63,460 nucleotides of DNA. Source: Methylacidiphilales bacterium (lineage in GTDB: Bacteria; Verrucomicrobiota; Verrucomicrobiia; Methylacidiphilales; UBA1321). Positions 34,492 to 42,213 of this stretch are shown here, piece by piece (position 1 is the first letter of the stretch; every line of letters starts with the position of its first letter). Position numbers and translations under genes: made by a program. The stretch is taken from positions 1 to 63,460 of the forward strand of contig JAJSLI010000035.1 of NCBI GenBank assembly GCA_021272315.1, in the 5' to 3' direction. Below the pieces are notes generated by a model that saw only the letters and a list, made by a program, of their open reading frames with translations, did no database searches and was not told where the DNA came from.

Positions 34492-35559
34492 ATGCCTATT
34501 ACGAAAATTAAAGCCAGTGACGCGCGCCTTAAAAAAATAACCGTCGGCACTCCCGTTTGGGTCCTCGATAATTTGGGAGACACGTGGATGATGGCCTGGG
34601 CGCGCGACGGCGATCTCTATTCTCCCGCGAACGATACCCCCGGCTTCCATTCAACCAAGAGTATGAATCTGGCCTTCTGTCGCATCCTGGGTTCTGAGCC
34701 GCAAGCCCTGATGGGTGGAACCGTCAATACGATGTCGGATTATCGATGGCATGGAGAGAAAGGGCCCGATGGTTACACTTGGAAATCGAGTGGCTGCATC
34801 GCTGTTGACGGCATGCTCTATCTCCTGGTAGCGCGTCATAAATATGGCGAGGAGAGCGGCGATCCCACCCGGCGACAACCGGCGAAAAACGCCAGTATCA
34901 TTCGATCTGCCAATAACGGTAAAACCTGGGTCAGGGCTGCGCAGGATAATTACGATAGCCCCATGTTTCCCGGAAGCCGCTTTGCGACGCCCTACTTCAT
35001 CAATTATGGACAAGATGGAAAGGAGGCAATTGTCGATCAGAGCGACCGTTACGTGTACGGCCTGTCGAACAACGGTTTTTGGGACAACGGCGATTCCATG
35101 GTTCTGGGAAGGGTGTTACGCTCCAAAATAGCCCGATTGAACGCGGGCGACTGGCAATTCTTCAAGCAGGGGGATGGCGTCGTCGATGCCAATTGGAGTT
35201 CGGATATGGCCAAGGCGCGCCCGGTTTTGATCAACCCCGGTCATTTGGGTTCGACGGGGGCGGTTTATTTGCCCGCGCAAAAATGCTATCTCATGATCGG
35301 ATGGTATTATCCTCTGGGCGGGGGAAAGATGCCCGGGGCCTGCGTGGAAACCCATTGGGATTTTTATACCGCTCCGCATCCCTGGGGACCGTGGAAAGTT
35401 GTCGGTTCTCATGTCTTCAAGCCGGAGGGTTACTATTGTCCGGAAGTATGTCCGAAGTTTACCTCCGCTGATGGCTCTACGGTCTGGGTTTTTGCGGCTG
35501 GAGACTGGAATAATCCAAACGTGTACCGGTTGACGGCAATTCCCTTGACGCTGCAGTGA
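34492..35559 (+). CDS. DUF4185-like predicted beta-propeller protein
   Basis: About 355 residues. GDTWMMAWARDGDLYSPANDTPG near the N-terminus and later NNGKTWVRA, GSTGAVYLPAQKCYLMIGWYYP and APHPWGPWKVV are repeat motifs of propeller-fold glycan-binding or glycoside-hydrolase-like proteins such as DUF4185. No signal peptide is evident from ATG 34492; a TTG at 34438 is in frame but would not give one either. It may act on a cell-wall or exported sugar, but that is a guess. Followed by the lycopene cyclase gene. Confidence 0.65.
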   Translation: MPITKIKASDARLKKITVGTPVWVLDNLGDTWMMAWARDGDLYSPANDTPGFHSTKSMNLAFCRILGSEPQALMGGTVNTMSDYRWHGEKGPDGYTWKSSGCIAVDGMLYLLVARHKYGEESGDPTRRQPAKNASIIRSANNGKTWVRAAQDNYDSPMFPGSRFATPYFINYGQDGKEAIVDQSDRYVYGLSNNGFWDNGDSMVLGRVLRSKIARLNAGDWQFFKQGDGVVDANWSSDMAKARPVLINPGHLGSTGAVYLPAQKCYLMIGWYYPLGGGKMPGACVETHWDFYTAPHPWGPWKVVGSHVFKPEGYYCPEVCPKFTSADGSTVWVFAAGDWNNPNVYRLTAIPLTLQ

Positions 35560-35609
35560 TTCACCTTGCCGATTTGTCGTGCAGGTTGAACACATGCCAT
35601 ACTTTGGAA

Positions 35610-35625
35610 GCACATCCTGATGTGC
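35610..35625. promoter_or_regulatory. Perfect 16-bp dyad before the lycopene cyclase start
   Basis: GCACATC-CT-GATGTGC at 35610-35625, ending 21 bp before ATG 35647 and overlapping an alternative in-frame ATG at 35620. As DNA it could be an operator; as RNA a 7-bp hairpin just upstream of the ribosome binding site. Confidence 0.4.
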
Positions 35626-35646
35626 CCACGGTATCGCCGTTTTGAC

Positions 35647-36375
35647 ATGACCTATTTCCGCTTTCATCTCATCTTCAATCTGCCGTTGCTGCTCGTGCTT
35701 GCCGCGTTGAACGCGCCGGCGCCTTGGCTGCATGAGGAGATTCTCGCACCGGCGCTGGTGCTGCTCGCGGTGGTTGTCTTCACGGCCCCGTGGGACAATC
35801 TCGCCGTGAAGTGGGGCATCTGGGGGTTCCCGCGAGAGAAGTACAGTCTTCGGATCGGCTACCTGCCGCTGGAGGAATATGCCTTTTTTTTGCTGCAAAG
35901 CGTAAACGTGATGTTGGCGGTGCGGGCGCTATTCCATTTATTTCCGAATCTGCAGACGGGCTTGGAGACAAGTCCCGGGATGGTGACCTGGCTTTGCCTC
36001 GGCGCGTCGGTGGTGCCGTGGGCGATCGTGGCGGCGCAGTTGTATTGGCTGCGCCGGAAGGCCGGGCCGCGTGTGAATTACGCGGTGCATCTCGCCTGGT
36101 TTTTGCCCGTCATTTACGGGCAGTGGGTTCTGGCGCCGTTTCTTTTTTGGGCGCACGCCGGGTTGCTTGTGCTGATCACGGCGGTGTTCGGTATCTACTA
36201 CACGCTGGCCGATTTCGCCGCGGTGCGGGCAGGCACCTGGTTCTTCGACGAAAAACAGATCACGGGTGTGAAACTGGTCGGATTACTGCCGTGGGAGGAA
36301 ATCGCCTTCTTTTTCCTCACTTCGCTGCTCGTGGCGCAGAGTTATTTACTCCTGCTGCCAAGCGACCTGCGTTAG
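35647..36375 (+). CDS. Lycopene cyclase domain protein (CrtYc-CrtYd fusion type)
   Basis: A 242-residue protein with about seven membrane segments and two copies of the lycopene cyclase domain. The first has APWDNLAVKWGIWGFP and LPLEEYAFFLLQ; the second has GTWFFDEKQITGVKLVGLLPWEEIAFFFLTS. This is the CarR/CrtYcd class that cyclises lycopene to beta-carotene or related rings. No other carotenoid genes (crtE, crtB, crtI) are in the window, so its pathway partners are elsewhere. ATG 35647 was preferred over 35620 because the latter adds a polar, non-membrane extension. Confidence 0.92.
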   Translation: MTYFRFHLIFNLPLLLVLAALNAPAPWLHEEILAPALVLLAVVVFTAPWDNLAVKWGIWGFPREKYSLRIGYLPLEEYAFFLLQSVNVMLAVRALFHLFPNLQTGLETSPGMVTWLCLGASVVPWAIVAAQLYWLRRKAGPRVNYAVHLAWFLPVIYGQWVLAPFLFWAHAGLLVLITAVFGIYYTLADFAAVRAGTWFFDEKQITGVKLVGLLPWEEIAFFFLTSLLVAQSYLLLLPSDLR

Positions 36376-36498
36376 TGCTGCGCACGGCAGGTCCTGCGGA
36401 CGGCAGTAGAGCTTCGCCATGAAAGAAAACCGTCAGAATATGGCCATCCACCAGTACTCTTTTGCAAATTGAGCCGGACGAGCCAAGTTAATGTCTCT

Positions 36499-37344
36499 AT
36501 GAAAAATGTAACAGTTGTCGGATTGGGCATCATTGGCAGCGCATGGGCGAAAAATCTTCATGCCGACGGACTAAACGTGCGCGCTTGGAACCGAACCCGC
36601 CGTGACTTTCCATTTTTCGAGCCGGACCTCGCCCGTGCAGTAATTGGCGCGGAGATGATCATCATCGTGGTGGCCGACCCGCCCGCGGTCGAAGCCTTGC
36701 TGAAAGTGATCGGGCCGCAGTTAAAGCCGGGCCAACTCGTCGCCCAGTCGAGCACCATTTCGGCGGTGTGGACGAAAAAATTCGCCGCGCAAATCGAGGC
36801 GACGGGTGCGCTTTTCCTCGAAGCTCCCTTCACCGGTAGCAAGCCGGCCGCGGAGGCGCGTAAGACGGTCTATTATCTCGGTGGCACTAAAGAGGTGATC
36901 GAAAAGGCGCGTCCCGTGCTGGCGCGGCTCGCCTCGCATCTTCTCCACATCGGCCCGGTTGGCACGGCGTCGTCGCTCAAATTGGCGATGAACCTTAACA
37001 TTGCGGTCGTGGCCGAGGCGCTGGGCGAAAGCCTTACCTTGGCGCGGGCCGAAGGCATCCCCGACGATGTCTTCTTCGATGCCCTCCACATTAACGCGGG
37101 GCGTTCCGGGCTTTCGGACCTCAAGGAGCCGAAATTGCGTTCAGGTGATTACTCGCCCCAATTCTCGCTGAAGCACATGAACAAGGATTTACGCCTCGCG
37201 CTGGAGACGGCGGGGGAACTCGATCTGCCGATTACGAAATCGCTTAAGTCATTCTATGATAAAGGGATGTCGGTTGGAATGGCCGAGGACGACTTCACCG
37301 GGTTGGTCCGTTTATTGGCCAGGGCGAAAAAAATTGCAAAATAA
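36499..37344 (+). CDS. NAD(P)-dependent beta-hydroxyacid dehydrogenase family protein
   Basis: 281 residues. N-terminal Rossmann motif TVVGLGIIGSAWAKNL, the FLEAPFTGSKPAAEARK block (substrate loop; Ser-Gly positions shifted to TGSK), the LKLAMNLNIAV helix with the catalytic Lys at the expected place, and a C-terminal QFSLKHMNKDLRLAL typical of 3-hydroxyisobutyrate or tartronate semialdehyde reductases. Substrate is not certain; it may be a glyoxylate/succinate semialdehyde reductase. A strong terminator follows at 37416. Confidence 0.92.
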   Translation: MKNVTVVGLGIIGSAWAKNLHADGLNVRAWNRTRRDFPFFEPDLARAVIGAEMIIIVVADPPAVEALLKVIGPQLKPGQLVAQSSTISAVWTKKFAAQIEATGALFLEAPFTGSKPAAEARKTVYYLGGTKEVIEKARPVLARLASHLLHIGPVGTASSLKLAMNLNIAVVAEALGESLTLARAEGIPDDVFFDALHINAGRSGLSDLKEPKLRSGDYSPQFSLKHMNKDLRLALETAGELDLPITKSLKSFYDKGMSVGMAEDDFTGLVRLLARAKKIAK

Positions 37345-37373
37345 ATGCGATTCTTTTGAACATTCACTACAAG

Positions 37374-37390
37374 GCGGGGTCATACCCCAT
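37374..37390 (+). promoter_or_regulatory. Variant GGGGT-ACCCC dyad
   Basis: GCGGGGTCATACCCCAT (core GGGGT-CAT-ACCCC, one base shorter than the six dyads at 47-57 kb). It lies 30 bp after the dehydrogenase stop and before a strong terminator, with no plus-strand gene downstream, so it may be coincidental or a transcript-end hairpin. Confidence 0.25.
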
Positions 37391-37415
37391 GTAAGTTTCA
37401 TTCATTCTCCTCCTA

Positions 37416-37461
37416 GATCAGGCGGTTACTCTTTCTGAGGGTAATCGCCTGATCGCTTTTT
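37416..37461 (+). terminator. Factor-independent terminator
   Basis: GATCAGGCGGTTAC (37416-37429) pairs with GTAATCGCCTGATC (37441-37454), 14 bp with one G:T, around an 11-base loop, followed by GCTTTTT. It ends the dehydrogenase transcript and could also stop the convergent queD transcript. Confidence 0.85.
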
Positions 37462-37522
37462 AGGGTGCTGGCATACGGAAGTTACGCTTCGACATAACGT
37501 TGACCGTCGGCCAAAGGGGGGC

Positions 37523-37885
37523 TCAATCCCCGCGATAGGTGGAGCGAGCGCCGGACGTTTCGTGCAGAACGATTTCGTAGAGGCCGGGGAGATGATGGAC
37601 CAGTTTGTCCCAGATCCAGCGGGAGATATTCTCGATGGTCGGATTTTCGAGGCCCGGGATGTCGTTGAGGTAGGTGTGGTCGATCTGCGCAATGATCGGG
37701 CGCATGGCGTCGGAGATCACGGCGTGATCGTAGAAAACGCCGGTCGCCTCGTCGACGGGCCCGCGTACCGAGACGGTGATTTTGAAGCTGTGGCCGTGGA
37801 GATTTCGGCATTTATGGCCGACGGGAAACTGGGGCAGTGACTGGGCCGATTCGAACTCGAAATCCTTGGAAAGAATAATGGTCAT
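37523..37885 (-). CDS. queD: 6-carboxytetrahydropterin synthase
   Basis: A 120-residue T-fold enzyme of queuosine/7-deazaguanine synthesis, converting 7,8-dihydroneopterin triphosphate to 6-carboxytetrahydropterin. GHKCRNLHGHSFKI provides the nucleophilic Cys and two zinc-ligand His residues. VFYDHAVISDAM, LENPTIENISRWIWDKL and the terminal EIVLHET (Glu ligand) complete the family pattern. The usual first zinc ligand in the AAHRLPH motif is Gln here (FESAQSLPQ), a variant discussed in the findings. No other queuosine gene is adjacent. Confidence 0.93.
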   Translation of the reverse strand: MTIILSKDFEFESAQSLPQFPVGHKCRNLHGHSFKITVSVRGPVDEATGVFYDHAVISDAMRPIIAQIDHTYLNDIPGLENPTIENISRWIWDKLVHHLPGLYEIVLHETSGARSTYRGD

Positions 37886-37985
37886 GGCAATCGTCTATTA
37901 AAGCTCGCTCCGGCCCTTTGTCGAGTGGGTCCGTCTGTGCTTTCCCCTCGCCAGACCTGGCCAATGATTCTTAAATAAGCCTAAC

Positions 37986-38957
37986 ATGGCGAAGCGTCTG
38001 CTGGTGACCGGTTCGGCGAGTCTTATTGGCGCGGAGGTGTGCCGACATTTCGGCGCGCTCGAGTTCGAGATTCATCGACTCGAGGAGCGCGGGCTCGATA
38101 TCCGCCGGCGCGAGGCCGTGGTCGATTTCGTGCGGGAGGTGAAGCCCTACGGAATTGTGCATGCGGCGGAAAATCCGTGGCGCGAAGGGATCGTGCCCCA
38201 GCCCTTCGACGATTTCGACTTCAATACGGGTGGTACGCTGAACCTGCTCGAGGGTGCACGGCGATTTGCGCCCGAATCGCCCTTCATCCAGATCTCCTCC
38301 CGCTGGGTCTACGGCGACCGGCCCAACACGATCCCGTTGCGCGAGCTCTCGACCCGATGGGACTTCGCCGATCCAGGTTACGCGGAGGGAATCGCGGAGG
38401 AATTTCCGGTTGGCCAATCGACCCACACGCCGTTCGGGGTCTCGAAGCTCGCGGCCGATTCCCTCGTGCAGGAATATGGGCGCTATTTCCATATTCCATC
38501 CTGTTCCCTGCGCGTCGGTGACGTGGCCGGGCCTGGGCCCAGGCTGGGACCCGGCCCGGACGGTTTTCTTCAGGATGTGATCCAAGCCAATTTTGCGGGG
38601 CGGGACTACGTGATACACGGATACAAGGGCAAGCAGGTTAGGGACATCATCCATGCCGGGGACGTTGCCAAGTTCATCCACGCCTTCTATGAGCAACCGC
38701 GATGTGGCGCGGTCTACAATCTCGGCGGAGGCCGGGCCAATTCGTTCTCGATCTTGGAGGCGTTCCGGCTCGTGGAAAAGGAGACGGGCCGGACGATGCG
38801 CCAGATTTATCACGAAAAAAATCGAATCGGCGACACGATCTGCTATTACAACGATCTGCGGATGGCGAAGAACCACTATCCGCATTGGAATCTGACGAAA
38901 AACTTGCAACAAATTGTGACAGAGCTGGTTGAATATCACCGGCCCGTGTCCCGTTAA
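37986..38957 (+). CDS. NAD-dependent epimerase/dehydratase (extended SDR)
   Basis: A 323-residue sugar-nucleotide epimerase-like protein: LLVTGSASLIGAEVCRHFG, IQISSRWVYGDR, the SK region HTPFGVSKLAADSLVQEYGRYF, RVGDVAGPGP, and VRDIIHAGDVAKFIHAFYEQP. It resembles CDP-tyvelose/paratose 2-epimerase relatives. The canonical catalytic Tyr of YxxxK is Phe here (FGVSK), so either another residue substitutes or the protein is not a standard oxidoreductase. It ends 11 bp before the acetyl-xylan esterase gene, probably the same operon. Confidence 0.9.
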   Translation: MAKRLLVTGSASLIGAEVCRHFGALEFEIHRLEERGLDIRRREAVVDFVREVKPYGIVHAAENPWREGIVPQPFDDFDFNTGGTLNLLEGARRFAPESPFIQISSRWVYGDRPNTIPLRELSTRWDFADPGYAEGIAEEFPVGQSTHTPFGVSKLAADSLVQEYGRYFHIPSCSLRVGDVAGPGPRLGPGPDGFLQDVIQANFAGRDYVIHGYKGKQVRDIIHAGDVAKFIHAFYEQPRCGAVYNLGGGRANSFSILEAFRLVEKETGRTMRQIYHEKNRIGDTICYYNDLRMAKNHYPHWNLTKNLQQIVTELVEYHRPVSR

Positions 38958-38968
38958 ATCATCCTCCT

Positions 38969-39946
38969 ATGCCTCTCATCGATAAACCTCTTCACGAACT
39001 CAAAAAATACCTCGGTATTAATCCCCGTCCCGTCGACTTCGATGCCTACTGGGACAAGGCGCTTCAGGAACTCGAGGCGACCAAACCCAACCCTGAATTC
39101 ATCCGGGTTGATCCGCTTGGAAACTGCAACGCGGAATTGTTCGATCTCTACTTCACCGGCGTCGGCGGTGCGCGAATCCATGCCAAATACTTGCGCCCGA
39201 GAAATGCCGGTCCGCCGCATCCCGCTGTCCTTCAGTTCCACGGCTACAGCGGCCATAGCGGTGATTGGGGTGATAAGCTCCCTTTCGTGAACGAGGGTTT
39301 TTCCTGTGCCGCGCTCGATTGCCGCGGTCAGGGCGGCAAGAGCGAGGACAATTCGCAGTTGCTCGGAAATACACGTGAGGGCCATCTGATCCGGGGGCTT
39401 GACGACGCACCGGAAAAAATGCTTTTTCGCCAGATTTTTCTCGATACGGCCCAGCTTGCACGGGTCGTCATGGCCCAGCCGGAGGTCGACCCGGAGTGCG
39501 TTGGCGCCATGGGCGGTTCGCAGGGCGGCGCGCTGGCTTTGGTCTGCGCCGCCTTGGAACCGCGCATTCGCCGGGTGGCCTCGCTCTATCCGTTTCTTTC
39601 AGATTACAAGCGGATCTGGGAAATGGATCTGGCAAAAGCCGCCTACTCCGATCTCGCCTTTTACTTCCGCAATTTCGACCCTTTGCACGAGCGGGAAGAG
39701 GAAGTCTTCACCAAACTCGGCTATATCGACATTCAGAATCTCGTCCCCCGGATCAAGGGCGACGTGCTCATGGCCATTACCCTGATGGACACGATCTGCC
39801 CGCCCTCGACCCAGTTTGCCGCCTACAACAAGATCACCGCGAAGAAGGAAGCGGCAATTTTCCACGATCACGGCCATGAGGGGCTGCCCGGCTTCAACGA
39901 CCGCGTTTTCCGCTTCATGCTCGATCTGAAAAAGCCGGTTGCTTGA
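38969..39946 (+). CDS. Acetyl-xylan esterase / cephalosporin-C deacetylase (AXE1 family)
   Basis: A 325-residue alpha/beta hydrolase of the CE7 type. VLQFHGYSGHSGDWGDKL (oxyanion Tyr region), ALDCRGQGGKSED, the nucleophile elbow GAMGGSQGGALALV, MDTICPPSTQFAAYN (Asp) and HDHGHEGLPGF (His) supply the catalytic triad. CE7 enzymes remove acetyl groups from xylan oligomers and similar esters. No signal peptide, so it is cytoplasmic and would act on imported oligosaccharides. It follows the epimerase by 11 bp. Confidence 0.94.
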   Translation: MPLIDKPLHELKKYLGINPRPVDFDAYWDKALQELEATKPNPEFIRVDPLGNCNAELFDLYFTGVGGARIHAKYLRPRNAGPPHPAVLQFHGYSGHSGDWGDKLPFVNEGFSCAALDCRGQGGKSEDNSQLLGNTREGHLIRGLDDAPEKMLFRQIFLDTAQLARVVMAQPEVDPECVGAMGGSQGGALALVCAALEPRIRRVASLYPFLSDYKRIWEMDLAKAAYSDLAFYFRNFDPLHEREEEVFTKLGYIDIQNLVPRIKGDVLMAITLMDTICPPSTQFAAYNKITAKKEAAIFHDHGHEGLPGFNDRVFRFMLDLKKPVA

Positions 39947-40008
39947 TTACAAAGTAGACCCTGGGGATCTCGCCGCAGGGTTCTTGATGAAAATAAAGTC
40001 CCGAAGCC

Positions 40009-40659
40009 TTATTTATTCGCGGGAGGAGGCGTTTGGGAAAACACCTCTTCGGGGCAGGGAACCTTGAGGACTCTCTGGATGTTTTCCGCGATGGCGGTCT
40101 GTAATTCGGGGTCCGTGATCAAGCGGTCGTCCTGAAAACGGAGTGAGGTAATGCCGTTACGTTTGAGCAACTGGGTGCTGATACCCATGAAGACTTGGTA
40201 GGTGGCGAGATGGCCCGCAGTCGGGTCGGGATGCTGGTTAAGGATGAACTGGATCACGGATTGAAGGCTCATGGTGCGGGCGGCAGGTTGGGATGCGGAT
40301 GGCTTGGGCAGAGGGCTGAAGGCGGGCATGGATTTCTCCTGATGGGATGGAGCGGATTCTGTGGACTGGAGATATTCGGTAAAAGTCCGTGGTTCACCCT
40401 GGGTGGAAGGGATGTCGACGGTGGCTTGCGCGAACTCGTCCAGGGTCACTACCCTCTCCGTCAGGAGGCCGCTGGCGCAAAGCCGGTTGAGGATGAAGTC
40501 CCGTTCCTTGTCGGATAGAGCGAGACGGCGTTGAATTTGATGAACAGTGGCCCGGCCATCGGAGCAAATCAAAAAGCGCCATTCCATGTTGGTCAGCTTC
40601 ATCGTCACGGGCAACTGCTGAAGAGCCCAGGTAGGTTGGAAAATTTTGGTGCTTTGCAT
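40009..40659 (-). CDS. Winged-helix-like protein of the CheA-like operon
   Basis: 216 residues. The N-terminal region (LTNMEWRFLICSDGRATVHQIQRRLALSDKERDFILNRLCASGLL) reads as a winged-helix domain. A Pro/Ser-rich linker (about 95-130) joins it to a C-terminal helical domain (SLQSVIQFILNQHPDPTAGHLATYQVFMGISTQLL). Last gene of the five-gene operon, 1 bp after the CheX-like stop. It could be the transcriptional or effector output; no known family is certain. Confidence 0.7.
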   Translation of the reverse strand: MQSTKIFQPTWALQQLPVTMKLTNMEWRFLICSDGRATVHQIQRRLALSDKERDFILNRLCASGLLTERVVTLDEFAQATVDIPSTQGEPRTFTEYLQSTESAPSHQEKSMPAFSPLPKPSASQPAARTMSLQSVIQFILNQHPDPTAGHLATYQVFMGISTQLLKRNGITSLRFQDDRLITDPELQTAIAENIQRVLKVPCPEEVFSQTPPPANK

Positions 40660-40660
40660 A

Positions 40661-41122
40661 TTAACCCCGCCCTTTCGATTTCAAGCCCACGACGAGGTAA
40701 GATTCGATTTCCTTCCATAGAAAAGGCATGATGAACGTCGACGGGGGAAGTTGCAGGGTGGAGATTTGGTCGGCGGTGATGCTTTGCGGCACCGAGATGG
40801 TCCAGTCGGCGCCGAAGGCGAGGCTGGCATTTCCGGCCAGGACGTTGGAGAGTTCGCGGCACATGTCGAGGCGGGTCTTTTCGTTGATTTCCCCCTCGCC
40901 ATGCCGGGCCAGCAGCTCTTCGAGAACACCCGTCGTGGTGGTGAGGTAAAGGCAGCCTTCATAGTTGCCGCTGATGAAGACGACGCTGGTGTAATCAAGC
41001 AGGACAGGGGCATCGAATTTAAGGTAAGCTTCCTGCAGGACCGGCTTTTTTTCCTCTGTGGCCACCTTGGAGAAGTAAGCCAGGGTGATGTTCTGAAAGA
41101 TTTTCAATTGTTCGGCGTTCAT
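40661..41122 (-). CDS. CheX-like chemotaxis phosphatase-family protein
   Basis: 153 residues of the CheC/CheX fold. The second half contains MCRELSNVLAGNASLAFG, the helix with the conserved Glu and Asn that attack the phospho-aspartate of response regulators in CheX. The rest supplies the beta-sheet (VFISGNYEGCLYLTTTTGVLEELL). It should dephosphorylate the CheY or DUF4388-type receiver encoded next to it. 13 bp separate it from the upstream gene. Confidence 0.83.
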   Translation of the reverse strand: MNAEQLKIFQNITLAYFSKVATEEKKPVLQEAYLKFDAPVLLDYTSVVFISGNYEGCLYLTTTTGVLEELLARHGEGEINEKTRLDMCRELSNVLAGNASLAFGADWTISVPQSITADQISTLQLPPSTFIMPFLWKEIESYLVVGLKSKGRG

Positions 41123-41135
41123 AAATCCAAAATTC

Positions 41136-41834
41136 TCAAACTGCTTTCAGAGACGATGACGAGAGAGCGGCTTCATCCCGGTAAATGCACCATTCAACCA
41201 GGAGGGATTGAATGGAGATATTCATCGCCGCCGGCACTGGGCAGGATTCCGTGATGTTGATGGTGCAATTGGGCCAGGCCAGAATGGCGAGGGCGGCCTC
41301 CTTATTCCGGAGCGACCCGGTCCGGGCCTCGATGAGCCGGCCCTCACGCACGTAGAGATAACCCATTTGATAGCCGGAGATGATGCGAAGGGTGCAGGTT
41401 TTGCGTTCCTGCTCGATCATTTGCAGAAAATTTTCGAGCAAGACGCCGTTGAGGACGCTTTCCTGGGCGGCCAGCGTCATGGTATCGATCAGTTCCAGGA
41501 GCACGTCGACATCGATCGGCTTGTGCAAGACGGTGATGCCGCCGGCCATGGGGGGGAGTTCGTCCAAGGGACGTTCGCTGATGGCGATGATGGGAATGGG
41601 AGGGTTCCAGCCGTTGAGGACGGCGAGGAAGGCGAAGCTGTCCTGATCGGGGGTTCCTTCCAGGTTGGTGATGATCAAATGCGCCGGTTCCTGCTTCAAA
41701 CGCACCAAGGTCTGTTCATAATTCTCGACCGGGACAATTTTGCAAAACGGTTTGTGCAGTGAAATAAAATTCTGGATCATTTCTGAAACGATGGGATGTT
41801 CCTCAATCAAGAGGATGGTGGCGTTACGCGTCAT
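41136..41834 (-). CDS. Degenerate receiver fused to a DUF4388 (PATAN-like) domain
   Basis: About 232 residues. The N-terminal receiver (ILLIEEHPIVSEMIQNFI...) has the acidic pair EE and the switch Lys in VLHKP, but the phosphorylation site is Asn (HLIITNLEGT; AAC codon) instead of Asp. Residues 120-225 (LLENFLQMIEQERKTCTLRI, GYLYVREGRLIEARTG, NKEAALAILAW) are a DUF4388/PATAN domain. PATAN proteins in other bacteria mediate output of chemosensory kinases, for example in motility or gliding. ATG 41834 overlaps the CheY gene by 11 bp. Confidence 0.85.
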   Translation of the reverse strand: MTRNATILLIEEHPIVSEMIQNFISLHKPFCKIVPVENYEQTLVRLKQEPAHLIITNLEGTPDQDSFAFLAVLNGWNPPIPIIAISERPLDELPPMAGGITVLHKPIDVDVLLELIDTMTLAAQESVLNGVLLENFLQMIEQERKTCTLRIISGYQMGYLYVREGRLIEARTGSLRNKEAALAILAWPNCTINITESCPVPAAMNISIQSLLVEWCIYRDEAALSSSSLKAV

Positions 41835-42213
41835 ACTGGTATCCGTTCTCCTTGGCATGTAGGATCAGGTCATTCATGGCCTCGATTAGTTCCGGCGGGG
41901 TGAAGGGTTTGACGAGGAATCCGCAGGCGCCCCGTGCCACGGCATCCATGGCGGTGCGATGGCTGTTAATGGCGGAAATGACCATGATGGAGGCGGGCGG
42001 ACCGTTTTTTTGAATTTCCTGAAGACAGGCGATGCCATCAAGATGAGGCATGGTCAGGTCCATGGTGACCAACTCGGGATGATGTTGATTGAAAAGTTGC
42101 AGGGCGAGGATGCCGTTGTCGGCCTGAAGAATCTCGGTAATTTCCGCATGACGGACGTTGCGCTCGATGGTATTGCGGACAATGAGGGAATCATCGACGA
42201 TCAGCAGTTTCAT
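41824..42213 (-). CDS. CheY-like response regulator
   Basis: 129 residues, a single receiver: KLLIVDDSLIVRNTIERN, phospho-Asp in LVTMDLTMPHLDGI, conserved Ser/Thr in VISA, Lys in LVKPF. The start at 42213 overlaps the stop of the CheA-like kinase by four bases (ATGA), implying tight stoichiometric coupling. It is the obvious phospho-acceptor of that kinase. No output domain. Confidence 0.95.
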   Translation of the reverse strand: MKLLIVDDSLIVRNTIERNVRHAEITEILQADNGILALQLFNQHHPELVTMDLTMPHLDGIACLQEIQKNGPPASIMVISAINSHRTAMDAVARGACGFLVKPFTPPELIEAMNDLILHAKENGYQYDA

